A stretch of 64,000 nt of DNA from Streptomyces durmitorensis (lineage in GTDB: Bacteria > Actinomycetota > Actinomycetes > Streptomycetales > Streptomycetaceae): assembly GCF_023498005.1 (NCBI RefSeq), contig NZ_CP097289.1, forward strand, positions 6,510,001 through 6,574,000. The letters are read 5' to 3'. A program made the translations under genes and the position numbers. The notes under the pieces were generated by a model that saw nothing but the letters and a program-made list of their open reading frames with translations, made no database searches and was not told the origin of the DNA. Below are positions 48,646-57,018 of the stretch, piece by piece. Numbering within the stretch: the stretch's first letter is position 1; the number at the start of each line of letters is the position of its first letter.

Positions 48646-51336
48646 GTGGACAAGCGGTACGAGGTCTACTGTCTGGCCGACAGGTACTTCTACGAGACTC
48701 CGGACCGCTTGTCCGTGGGCGGCACCGCCGCCGCTGCCCCGTACGCGACGGCGGAGCGCGCCGTCCCGGACGGCTGGCGCTCGGTGCGTGCGGGGGACTG
48801 GCTCTCGATCGTCCCGGTCGACGCCGAAGGGGAGGCGCGCCCCGCCCCTCAGCAGGGCTGGAAGGTCCACGCCTCCGCGACCCTGGGCAACGCCGACCGC
48901 ATCGGCGCGATCATCTGGGACTACTGCGTGGAGCGCTCCGTCCCCTTCAAGTTCGTGCCCGCCGCCCACCTCCTGCACCTGCGCAACAGCAAGTACGCGG
49001 GGCGCGACAACAGTGGCAAATTCGCCACGATCTACCCGGCCGACGAGGAGCAACTGCACGCTGTCCTGAATGAGTTGGGCAAGCTGCTCGAAGGTTTCGA
49101 GGGTCCCTACATCCTGACCGACCTGCGCTGGGAACAAGGGCCGCTCTACGTCAGATACGGGGCCTTCACGCGGCGCATGTGCGACAACGGCAAGGGCACG
49201 CTCGTGCCCGCCATCGAGGACGCCCGGGGCGTGCTCGTGCCCGACTCCCGCGACCCGGCCTTCCGGGTGCCCGAGTGGGTGACGCTGCCCGCGTTCCTCG
49301 AACCCCAGCTGGCCGCCCGCAACACGACGACCGTCGGCGACCTGCCGTACCGCATCGAGAAGGCCCTGCACTTCTCCAACGGCGGCGGTGTCTACGCGGG
49401 AACCGACACCCGCGACGGCCGCAAGGTCGTCCTGAAGGAGGGCCGGCCGCACGCGGGCCTCGCCGCCGACGGCGCCGACGCCGTCGCCCGGCTCGAACGC
49501 GAGAAGACCGCCCTGGACAAGCTGTCGGGCCTCGGTGTCGCTCCCGAGGTCCGGGACTGGTTCCTGCTCGGCGACCACCGCTTCCTGGTCATGGACTTCG
49601 TCGAGGGCACCACCCTCAACTCCTTCTTCGCCCACCGGCATCCGCTCCTGGTCAGTAGGCCCGACCCCAAGGACATCGCCGACTACACGGCCTGGGCGCT
49701 GCGCATGCACCGCCGCGTAGAGGAGGCCGTCACCGCCGTGCACGAGCGCGGCGTCGTCTTCAACGACCTCCACCTCTTCAACATCATGGTCGCGCCCGAC
49801 GAACAGACCGTGTCCCTCCTCGACTTCGAGGCGGCAGGCTCCGTGGGTGACTCGGGACGCCAGGTCATGGCGCACCCCGGATTCGTCGCGCCGCCGGACC
49901 GCACCGGCACGGGCGTCGACCGCTACGCCCTCGCATGCCTGCGGCTCGCCCTCTTCCTGCCGGTCACCTCGCTGCTCGCCGTCGACCGGGGCAAGGCCGC
50001 GCATCTGGCCCAGATGATCGCCATCGAATTCCCGGACGTACCGGCGGAGTTCCTGGCCGACGCGGTGGCCGAGATCGAGCGCGGCGGCACCGATGAGCAG
50101 GCGCCGGTCCTCGACGCGGGAGCGCCGATGGCCCTGGACGGGGGCGGCCCGGAGCGGAGCGGGACCGGCGCCACCACGGCGGCGAGCACGTCCACGGTGT
50201 TCGTCGACCCGGCCGACTGGCCCTACAGCCGCGACTCGATGGTCAAGGCGATCCTCGCATCGGCCACCCCCGAGCGCGACGACCGCCTCTTCCCCGGCGA
50301 CATCGCCCAGTTCGCCGACAGCGGCGGCCTCGGCCTCGCGCACGGCGCGGCCGGAGTGCTCCTCGCCCTCGACGAGAGCGGCGCCGAGCGCTACGAGGAG
50401 GGTGAGCGCTGGCTCCTGAAGCACACCGAGCGCGTCCGCCCCGGCACCCCCCTGGGGCTGCACGACGGCCTCGCGGGCGTCGCCCACGTACTCGGCAGGC
50501 TCGGGCACCACGGCCGCGCCCTCGACCTGATGGAGCTCGTCCTCCAGGAGAACTGGCAGCGGCTCTCCTCCGACCTCCAGGGCGGCCTCGCCGGACTCGG
50601 CCTCGCCCTCGACGCCCTCGCCCACACCACCGGCGAGGAGGAACTCGCCCAACACGCGCTCAAGGCGGCGGAGTTGCTCGGTGAGCGGCTCGCCGTCGAA
50701 AGCACTCCGGGCGGGCGGCCGCGGGCCGGGCTGCTGCACGGGGCCACCGGCCCCGCACTCCTCTTCCTGCGGCTCCACGAGCGCAGCGGCGACCCCGCGC
50801 TCCTCGACCTCGCGGCGCGGGCCCTGCGCGCGGATCTGGCCCGGTGCGTGGCGCGTCCGGACGGCAGCCTCGGCGTCGACGAGGGCTGGCGCACGATGCC
50901 GTACCTCGGCGACGGGAGCGTCGGCATCGGGATGGTCATCGACGACTACCTCGCGCACCGGGACGACGCCGAGTTCGAGGCGGCACGGCCGGGCATCCTG
51001 GCCGCGGCGCGCTCACGCTTCTGCGTGCAGCCGGGCCTGTACCAGGGGCGGGCCGGACTCCTGCTCCACCTCAACCGGACCACCGCGCCGGGCGTCGAGC
51101 CCGAGGACATCGCCGAGCAGATCGCGGCGCTCGGCTGGTTCTCCATGTCGTACGAGGGCCAACTCGCCTTCCCCGGCAACCAGATGATGCGCCTGTCCAT
51201 GGACCTGAACACCGGCACGGCGGGCGCCCTCGTGGCCCTGTCGGCCGCGCTCGGCGACGGCGAGGCGCACGTCCCCTTCCTGCCGCCGCCCCGGCGGCAG
51301 CCCCAGAGCCGGTCCCGCCACGCAGCGGGGTCGTGA
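48646..51336 (+). CDS. ramC: Class III lanthionine synthetase (RamC/AmfT-type LanKC)
   Basis: This 896-residue enzyme has an N-terminal phosphoSer/Thr lyase region (1-210) and a central Ser/Thr kinase-like domain: VVLKEGRPHAG near 261, VVFNDLHLFNIMV near 370 and LLDFEAAG near 391 are the Lys, catalytic Asp/Asn and DFG-like motifs. A C-terminal LanC-like cyclase toroid occupies about 545-890 (GLHDGLAGVAHVLGRLG, LLHGATGPALLFL, GLYQGRAGLLLHL) and lacks the usual zinc ligands, as in class III. It phosphorylates, dehydrates and cyclises the RamS precursor. GTG 48646 follows GGGGAGGGG. First gene of the ramCSAB cluster. Confidence 0.93.
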   Translation: MDKRYEVYCLADRYFYETPDRLSVGGTAAAAPYATAERAVPDGWRSVRAGDWLSIVPVDAEGEARPAPQQGWKVHASATLGNADRIGAIIWDYCVERSVPFKFVPAAHLLHLRNSKYAGRDNSGKFATIYPADEEQLHAVLNELGKLLEGFEGPYILTDLRWEQGPLYVRYGAFTRRMCDNGKGTLVPAIEDARGVLVPDSRDPAFRVPEWVTLPAFLEPQLAARNTTTVGDLPYRIEKALHFSNGGGVYAGTDTRDGRKVVLKEGRPHAGLAADGADAVARLEREKTALDKLSGLGVAPEVRDWFLLGDHRFLVMDFVEGTTLNSFFAHRHPLLVSRPDPKDIADYTAWALRMHRRVEEAVTAVHERGVVFNDLHLFNIMVAPDEQTVSLLDFEAAGSVGDSGRQVMAHPGFVAPPDRTGTGVDRYALACLRLALFLPVTSLLAVDRGKAAHLAQMIAIEFPDVPAEFLADAVAEIERGGTDEQAPVLDAGAPMALDGGGPERSGTGATTAASTSTVFVDPADWPYSRDSMVKAILASATPERDDRLFPGDIAQFADSGGLGLAHGAAGVLLALDESGAERYEEGERWLLKHTERVRPGTPLGLHDGLAGVAHVLGRLGHHGRALDLMELVLQENWQRLSSDLQGGLAGLGLALDALAHTTGEEELAQHALKAAELLGERLAVESTPGGRPRAGLLHGATGPALLFLRLHERSGDPALLDLAARALRADLARCVARPDGSLGVDEGWRTMPYLGDGSVGIGMVIDDYLAHRDDAEFEAARPGILAAARSRFCVQPGLYQGRAGLLLHLNRTTAPGVEPEDIAEQIAALGWFSMSYEGQLAFPGNQMMRLSMDLNTGTAGALVALSAALGDGEAHVPFLPPPRRQPQSRSRHAAGS

Positions 51337-51380
51337 CACCACCCATAAGGACAATACGTCCCCAAATGAGAGGGAAGATC

Positions 51381-51509
51381 ATGGCGCTTCTCGACCTGCA
51401 GAGCATGGAGTCCGACGAGATGACCGGTGGCGGCGGCGGTGGCGGCGGCCAGAGCACGGCCAGCCTGCTGCTGTGCTGGAGCGAGGTCAGCCTGGTCATC
51501 TGTCTGTGA
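51381..51509 (+). CDS. ramS: SapB/AmfS-like lanthipeptide precursor (RamS)
   Basis: The 42-residue peptide has the class III leader motif LLDLQSMESDE, a run of eight glycines, and a core STASLLLCWSEVSLVICL. The core holds two exact Ser-x-x-Ser-x-x-x-Cys units (STASLLLC and SEVSLVIC), each able to form a labionin or lanthionine ring. SapB and AmfS are biosurfactants that let aerial hyphae leave the medium. ATG 51381 follows GAGGGA. The octaglycine hinge between leader and core and the end at Leu after the last Cys differ from SapB as I recall it. Confidence 0.93.
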   Translation: MALLDLQSMESDEMTGGGGGGGGQSTASLLLCWSEVSLVICL

Positions 51510-51545
51510 CGCGCTTGCGCGCATGAGCGGTACGGCATCTGACGG

Positions 51546-51580
51546 CCCGGGCGGCGCCCTCTCGAGGGGGCCCGCCCGGG
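51546..51580 (+). terminator. Hairpin between ramS and ramA
   Basis: CCCGGGCGG (51546-51554) pairs with CCGCCCGGG (51572-51580), with further imperfect pairing inside around CTCGAG. It lies 37 bases after the ramS stop and would attenuate read-through into the exporter genes or protect the ramS 3' end, favouring precursor over transporter. Confidence 0.65.
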
Positions 51581-51664
51581 TCCGCCGGCGTCGGCCGCCC
51601 CGTCACGGACATCCGGCCATGGACATCCGGCCACGGACACGAGGACTGCGAGGACCCGGACCGC

Positions 51665-53398
51665 ATGGCGACCACGACCCCCCGTCTCCGTCCTCCGCCA
51701 CCCGCCTCCGACGCGGGACTGCTGCGCGCGGCGACCCGCCACAGCGCGGCCCGCTGCACGGCCCTGGTGCTGTGCGCCGCCGGGGGCGCGGGAGGGAGCC
51801 TGCTCCTGCCGCTCGCGATCGGCCGCGCCCTGGACGCCGTCCTGACCGGCCACACCACCGGCCAAGGCGGGGGCGGCGCCACCCGCTGGATCCTCGCGTG
51901 CGCGGGGCTCATCGGCGCGATGGCCCTGCTCGACGCCCTCGACGGCGTCCTCACCGGAACCACCAACGCCCGCACCACGGCCTGGCTGCGCGGTCGTGTG
52001 GTGCGCCATGTGCTCGCCGTCGGCCCGCGCACCACCGCACGCTTCGCCCACGGCGACCTGGTGGCACGCCTCATCGACAACGCGGCACACGCGGGCATCG
52101 CGCCCGCCACCTTCGCCGCGCTCCTCTCCGCCCTGGCCGTGCCCGTCGGTGCCGTGGTGGCCCTCGCCCTGATCAACGGCTGGCTCGCCGTGGCGTTCAT
52201 CGCCGGAGTCCCCGTACTCGTCCTGCTCCTGTGGGCGTTCACCCGTGCCACATCCGACTGCGTGGCGAGCTATCAGCGGGTCCAGGGAGACATCGCGGGC
52301 CGCCTGTCCGAGGCGATCGGAGGCGTCCGCACCATCGCGGCCGCGCACACCGAGGACAAGGAAGCGGCCCGCGTCCTCGCGCAGCTGCCCGAACTCTCCG
52401 GGCACGGCCACCGGATGTGGCGGGTCCAGGGCCGCTCCCAGGCCCAGGCCGTCACGGTCGCACCGCTCCTCCAGCTCGCGGTCGTCGCGGTGGCCGGACA
52501 TCAGCTGCTCCAACACCACATCACCGTGGGGGACTTGCTGGCCGCCTCCCGGTACGCGGTGCTCGCCACCGGCATCGGCATGCTCGTCGGACAGCTGGGG
52601 GGCATCGCACGGGCGAGGACGGCGGCACACCGTCTCGGCGAGATCCTCGCGGAACCGGCGACCTCGTACGGGACACACGAACTGCCTGCGGGAGACGGCC
52701 TGTTGGAGCTGCGCGGCATCAAGGTGACCCGCGGCGGACGCACCGTGCTCGACGGCGTCGATCTGACGGTGCCCGCGGGTGGCACGCTCGCCGTGGTCGG
52801 GCGCTCCGGCGCGGGCAAGTCGCTCCTCGCGTCCGTCGCGGGCCGGCTCGCCGACCCCGACGAAGGGGACGTACGCCTCGACGGCGTGCCCTTGCGTTCA
52901 CTCAGCCGCGAGGAGCTGCGCCGCGAGGTCGGCTACGCCTTCGAGCGGCCCGCGCTGCTGGGCACCACCCTGGAGGACACGATCGGCTTCGGAGCCCCGC
53001 GCCCGGCACCGCCCCGCATCCGCGAGGCGGCCCGCGCCGCTCATGCCGACCCCTTCATCACCCGCCTCCCCGACGGCTACGCCACGCCCTGCGGGCAGGC
53101 GCCGCTGTCCGGAGGCGAGGCCCAACGCCTCGGCCTTGCACGGGCGTTCGCGCGGGGAGGGCGGATCCTGATCCTGGACGACGCGATGTCCAGCCTGGAC
53201 ACGGTGACCGAACACCACATCGCCGAGGCCGTGCTCCACCACACCCCGCACCGCAGCCGCCTGATCATCGCCCATCGCGCGGCGACGGCGGCCCGCGCCG
53301 ACGTGGTGGCGTGGCTGCACGACGGCCGGATCCGGGCGGTGGGCAGGCATGCGGAGCTGTGGGAGCGGCCGGAGTACCGGGAGGTGTTCGGCGCGTGA
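51665..53398 (+). CDS. ramA: ABC exporter half-transporter RamA
   Basis: This 577-residue protein has an N-terminal six-helix membrane domain and a C-terminal ATPase with Walker A GRSGAGKSLL (about residue 380), signature LSGGEAQRLGLARAFARGG and Walker B RILILDDAMSSLD. The catalytic Glu after Walker B is replaced by Asp (DD), the usual sign of a degenerate site in heterodimeric exporters; RamB has the normal Glu. Together they should export the mature SapB-like peptide. Its stop overlaps the ramB GTG by 4 bases. Confidence 0.9.
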   Translation: MATTTPRLRPPPPASDAGLLRAATRHSAARCTALVLCAAGGAGGSLLLPLAIGRALDAVLTGHTTGQGGGGATRWILACAGLIGAMALLDALDGVLTGTTNARTTAWLRGRVVRHVLAVGPRTTARFAHGDLVARLIDNAAHAGIAPATFAALLSALAVPVGAVVALALINGWLAVAFIAGVPVLVLLLWAFTRATSDCVASYQRVQGDIAGRLSEAIGGVRTIAAAHTEDKEAARVLAQLPELSGHGHRMWRVQGRSQAQAVTVAPLLQLAVVAVAGHQLLQHHITVGDLLAASRYAVLATGIGMLVGQLGGIARARTAAHRLGEILAEPATSYGTHELPAGDGLLELRGIKVTRGGRTVLDGVDLTVPAGGTLAVVGRSGAGKSLLASVAGRLADPDEGDVRLDGVPLRSLSREELRREVGYAFERPALLGTTLEDTIGFGAPRPAPPRIREAARAAHADPFITRLPDGYATPCGQAPLSGGEAQRLGLARAFARGGRILILDDAMSSLDTVTEHHIAEAVLHHTPHRSRLIIAHRAATAARADVVAWLHDGRIRAVGRHAELWERPEYREVFGA

Positions 53399-53427
53399 GG
53401 CGCGTGAGGCGCGTCAGGCGCGTGGCG
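53392..53427. repeat. Four-copy 9-bp repeat at the ramA/ramB junction
   Basis: CGCGTGAGG, CGCGTGAGG, CGCGTCAGG and CGCGTGGCG follow in exact register across the ramA stop and ramB start. The first unit contains the GTGA overlap; the others encode a Val-Arg-Arg repeat at the RamB N-terminus and offer extra GTG starts. Confidence 0.8.
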
Positions 53428-55449
53428 CCGGTGAAGCGCGTGCAGCCGTCCCCGGCCCCGCAGGGCACCTACCACCGAGGCGTCCGCTTCCTGTGGCGCA
53501 GATGGCCGGTGGTGCTGCGGCTCGCGCTCTGGTCTGTCCTGGAGACCGGGCAGACCTTCCTCACCGGATACGCACTCGCGCGCGCCCTGGACGACGGATT
53601 CCTCGCCGGGCGCGAGGCGGTCGGCCTCGGATGGCTCGGCGCGGCAGGGCTCGGTGTGGTCGTGGCCGCGTACGGCACGGGCCGGGTGTACCGCGCCGTC
53701 GCCGATCTGGTGGAGCCGCTGCGGGACACCCTGGTGCGGCAGGTCGTCGGCCGGGGGCTGCGGGACGCGGACGGGGCCTCCGTGTCCCGGCTGACCCAGC
53801 AGGTGGAGATCGCCAGGGACACGTTCGCGGGCCTGGTCCTCGTCTCCCGTTCCTTCGTCTTCACGGCGGCGGGCGCGCTGATCGGTCTGTTCTCGCTGGC
53901 GCCGCTCCTGCTCCTGGTGGTCGCGCCGCCGCTCGTGGCCGGTGTCGCCCTGTTCGTGGTGAGCCTGCGCCCGCTGGCCCGGCGTCAGGAGAGGTTCCTC
54001 GTCGCCGACGAGGGCATCGCGGCCCAACTGGGCGCGGTCTCACCGGGGTTGCGGGACGTCGCGGCCGCGGGCGCGGAGCAGGACGTGGCCGAGGACCTGG
54101 ACCGGGGTGTCGCAGCGGAGTACGCGGCGGCCGGATCCCTCGCCCGCTGGGGCGTCCTGCGCACGGCCGCCCTCGCGACCGGCGGCCAGCTGCCGCTCGT
54201 CCTGCTCTTGGTCACGGCCCCCTGGCTCCTGGACCGCGGAGTGACACCGGGCGCCCTGGTGGGGGCGATCGCCTACGTCACCCAGGCCCTGCTCCCGGCC
54301 CTGCACAACCTGATCCACGGCCTGGGCGCGAGCGGCTCCCGCCTGGCGATCGTCCTGCGCCGCGTGACGTGGACCCCGCCGACGGCCGGCGCCCCGGCAG
54401 CCGCCGCTCCCGATCCGGTCGCGGGTGGCGATGAGCGGCGCGCGGACCTCGCGCGGCGGGAAGACGCGCGGCCTGCTCGCGACGACTCGGTGAACGATGG
54501 CGGCGTTGCTCCCGGGGCCCAGCCGGCCCCTGATGGGCGCCCCGCACCCGCCCTTGAGCTCTCCTGCGTCACCTTCGCCTACGGCCCCCTCGCCGAGCCC
54601 GTCGTACGGGATCTGTCGCTCACCGTCCCCCGGGGCGGCCACCTGGCCGTGGTCGGACCCAGCGGGATCGGGAAGTCGACGCTCGCCGGGCTCGTGGCGG
54701 GGCTCTTCGAGCCCGGGGAGGGTGTCGTCCGCGTGGGCGGGCGGTCCGTGCGGGGGCACGAGGCCGTCGGGCGGCGGGTGTTGATCCCGCAGGAGGCCTA
54801 CGTCTTCAGCGGGACCGTGCGGGAGAACCTGGAGTATCTGCGGGTGGACGCCGTCGGCGACGCGGAGTTGCTGGCCGCCGCGCTGGCCGTCGGGCTCAGC
54901 GGCGTGATCGAGCGGCTCGGTGGGCTCGACGCCACGGTCGACCCCGCCGCGCTCTCCGCGGGCGAGCGCCAGCTCATCGCGCTGACCCGCGCCTACGTCT
55001 CGTACGCGCCCCTCGCCCTGCTCGACGAGGCCACCTGCCACCTCGACCCGGTGGCGGAGGCCCGCGCCGAGCGGGCGTTCGCGGCGCGGCCCGGCGGCAC
55101 CCTCGTGGTGATCGCCCACCGCATCAGCTCGGCCCGCCGCGCCGACCGGATCCTGGTGATGGACGGGACGTACACCCTGTGCGGCAGCCACGAGGAGCTC
55201 CTCAAGACCTCCCCGCTCTACCGTGAGCTCTCCGGCAACTGGGGCCCGGTGAACGAGACGACACCCAATGGGACATCACCCAACGGGGCGTCACACCCAG
55301 CCCTCCACGCGCGAGATGCGTATGGCGTCGATCCTGTTGCGGGCCCCGGTCTTGCGGGTGATGGCGGCCATGTAGTTGCGCACCGTCCCGTTGGTCAGAT
55401 GCAGACGGTGCGCGATCTCGGCGACGGGCGCGCCGCCGGCGGCGAGTGA
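53395..55449 (+). CDS. ramB: ABC exporter half-transporter RamB, with C-terminal extension
   Basis: This 684-residue ABC exporter has a membrane domain (VLRLALWSVLETGQTFLTGYALARAL to about residue 320), an Asp/Arg-rich linker, Walker A GPSGIGKSTLAG, an altered signature LSAGERQLIALTRAY and canonical Walker B LALLDEATCHLD. It forms a heterodimer with RamA, supplying the competent catalytic Glu. After the usual end (PLYRELSGN) the frame continues about 65 residues, through a degenerate 15-bp repeat (TTPNGTSPNGASHP) and then antisense to the end of ramR, stopping at 55449. The tail is probably dispensable. Confidence 0.88.
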   Translation: MRRVRRVRRVAPVKRVQPSPAPQGTYHRGVRFLWRRWPVVLRLALWSVLETGQTFLTGYALARALDDGFLAGREAVGLGWLGAAGLGVVVAAYGTGRVYRAVADLVEPLRDTLVRQVVGRGLRDADGASVSRLTQQVEIARDTFAGLVLVSRSFVFTAAGALIGLFSLAPLLLLVVAPPLVAGVALFVVSLRPLARRQERFLVADEGIAAQLGAVSPGLRDVAAAGAEQDVAEDLDRGVAAEYAAAGSLARWGVLRTAALATGGQLPLVLLLVTAPWLLDRGVTPGALVGAIAYVTQALLPALHNLIHGLGASGSRLAIVLRRVTWTPPTAGAPAAAAPDPVAGGDERRADLARREDARPARDDSVNDGGVAPGAQPAPDGRPAPALELSCVTFAYGPLAEPVVRDLSLTVPRGGHLAVVGPSGIGKSTLAGLVAGLFEPGEGVVRVGGRSVRGHEAVGRRVLIPQEAYVFSGTVRENLEYLRVDAVGDAELLAAALAVGLSGVIERLGGLDATVDPAALSAGERQLIALTRAYVSYAPLALLDEATCHLDPVAEARAERAFAARPGGTLVVIAHRISSARRADRILVMDGTYTLCGSHEELLKTSPLYRELSGNWGPVNETTPNGTSPNGASHPALHARDAYGVDPVAGPGLAGDGGHVVAHRPVGQMQTVRDLGDGRAAGGE

Positions 55450-55899
55450 GAGCACCAGTAACTCCCGGTGGGTCAGCGGCATCTGAGCCGCCTTCAGGAA
55501 CCCGAACCCCAGCGACTCGTCCACGAACCGCTGTCCGCCCGCCACCTGTCTGATGCCGGTGAGCAGCCGGTCCGGCGGGCTCGCCTTGTCCACATAGCCC
55601 AGGGCGCCCGCCTCCATGCAGCGCCGGAGCAGCCCTGGCCGGTTCCCGGAGACCAGGACGAGGAGCGGGCTGCCGAGCCCGCCGTTCACCGGGTGGGACT
55701 GCTCCCCGAACTCGGTGGACGGGTAGGTCGTGTCGCCGTCGGGATCGACCACGCAGACGTCGGGACGCACCGCGCCGATGCTGTCGCGGGCGCTGTGCCA
55801 TGGTGCATGGAACACCTCCAGGTCCGGCTCGCGGGCGAGGCGTTCCGCCAGAGCCGACCGCAGCAGACAGGCGTCGTGCACGAGAAGTACCCGGATCAC
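55291..55899 (-). CDS. ramR: LuxR-family response regulator RamR/AmfR
   Basis: This 202-residue protein starts at GTG 55899, six bases after GAGGAG. Receiver domain: VLLVHDACLLRSALAERL, Asp in VCVVDPDGD, Lys in YVDKASPPDRLL. LuxR-type HTH: LTHRELLVLSLAAGGAPVAEIAHRLHLTNGTVRNYMAAITRKTGARNRIDAIRI. It is the activator of the ram cluster in other species, convergent with ramB here. No sensor kinase is adjacent, in keeping with an orphan regulator. Its last 159 bases, encoding most of the HTH, are overlapped in antisense by the ramB extension. Confidence 0.92.
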   Translation of the reverse strand: MIRVLLVHDACLLRSALAERLAREPDLEVFHAPWHSARDSIGAVRPDVCVVDPDGDTTYPSTEFGEQSHPVNGGLGSPLLVLVSGNRPGLLRRCMEAGALGYVDKASPPDRLLTGIRQVAGGQRFVDESLGFGFLKAAQMPLTHRELLVLSLAAGGAPVAEIAHRLHLTNGTVRNYMAAITRKTGARNRIDAIRISRVEGWV

Positions 55900-56161
55900 G
55901 TTTCGCTCCTCCAGGTCCCCGTATTCTTCGGGCCCCGTCGCTTCATTCAGCACGTAGACCATTCATACGGCGCCGACCGCGGATTCGGACGCGGAGAACT
56001 GGCCAAGCGGGACCAGGAGAGGCTCAGGGGCGCAATTGCCAGGCGGGTGTGCGCCCCCCGTGCACCGATTGAGGGGTTGCGAGCGGCGAGATCCCCGGCA
56101 ATGCGCGACGGGACGTGAGTGACGTACGGCGAGCGGCGGGCCGCGAGCGACGGACGACGCG

Positions 56162-56797
56162 CTACGAGGCCTCGGGAGTCGTCAGGTCGATCAGGCGGCA
56201 CACCATCTCGATGTCGATCTTGACCTGTGCGATCGAGGCCCGGCCCGAGAGCCAGGTGATCAGCGCGGAGTGCCAGGTGTGCTCGATGACCCGGACCGCG
56301 GAGAGCTGCTCGGGGGTCGGCGCGTCCTCCAGGCCCATCGCGTCCAGGATGATCGCCGTGGTCAGCCGCGAGACCGTGTCCACCTCGGGGCTCACGGAGC
56401 GGTCGGCGAAGGTCAGTGCCCTGACCATCGCGTCCGCCAGATGCGGCTCGCGCTGCAGGGCGCGGAAGGCCCGCATCAGCGTCTCGGCGCACCGCTCGGC
56501 CGGGGTCTCGCCCGCGGGCGGACGCTTACGGATCGTCGTGTGCATGTGCTGCAGCTGGTCCTGCATGGTGGCGACCAGGAGATGCACCTTGGAGGGGAAG
56601 TAGCGGTACAGCGTGCCGAGGGCGACGCTGGAGGACTCGGCGACCTCGCGCATCTGCACCGCGTCGAACCCGCCCCTGCTCGCGAGTTGGGCGCTCGCGT
56701 GCAGGATGCGGCGCCGGCGCGCCTCCTGCCGCTCGGTCAGGGGCGGCGACGCCGGATCAGCTGCTGCGACTTCCGCTGCCTTGGCTTCCGCTGTCAT
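56162..56797 (-). CDS. kstR: TetR-family regulator, KstR-like steroid catabolism repressor
   Basis: This 211-residue TetR protein has the N-terminal HTH RILHASAQLASRGGFDAVQMREVAESSSVALGTLYRYFPSKVHLLVATM. That is nearly the mycobacterial KstR pattern, including the distinctive AVQMR and YRYFPSKVHLLV. The ligand domain continues LMRAFRALQREPHLADAMVRALTFADRSVSPEVD and ITWLSGRAS, again KstR-like. KstR is released from DNA by steroid-CoA or ketosteroid intermediates. A perfect KstR operator lies in the divergent promoter region (56951), indicating autoregulation, and further matches lie before the P450, thiolase, MBL and ALDH genes. Confidence 0.85.
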   Translation of the reverse strand: MTAEAKAAEVAAADPASPPLTERQEARRRRILHASAQLASRGGFDAVQMREVAESSSVALGTLYRYFPSKVHLLVATMQDQLQHMHTTIRKRPPAGETPAERCAETLMRAFRALQREPHLADAMVRALTFADRSVSPEVDTVSRLTTAIILDAMGLEDAPTPEQLSAVRVIEHTWHSALITWLSGRASIAQVKIDIEMVCRLIDLTTPEAS

Positions 56798-56950
56798 ATG
56801 TCCCGTTGTTCCGTCGTGCGGGTCCGGTCATGTGGTGGGCCAGCATGGCAGGGCACCCGCCGTGGCGCGAATCACCTGATCCGGGCCTTACAGCGCGGCT
56901 ACCTGCCGGTAGATTCAAAGCTCGTTCAGCGATCATTCAGCGATCAAGTC

Positions 56951-56964
56951 TGAAACTTGTTCTA
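56951..56964. promoter_or_regulatory. KstR operator, perfect match, in the kstR/glycosyltransferase promoter region
   Basis: TGAAACTTGTTCTA fits TNNAACNNGTTNNA at all fixed positions. It lies 154 bases upstream of kstR and 55 bases upstream of the glycosyltransferase GTG, so it may control both. Confidence 0.75.
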
Positions 56965-57018
56965 GATTACCGTCCCGGCGTAACCTCGCGGACAACCGCA
57001 GGGAGAAGGGGGCCGAGA

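Noticed and set aside
48394..50958. 854-codon minus-strand frame opposite ramC
   Set aside because: Mirror of the lanthionine synthetase codons; no family features.
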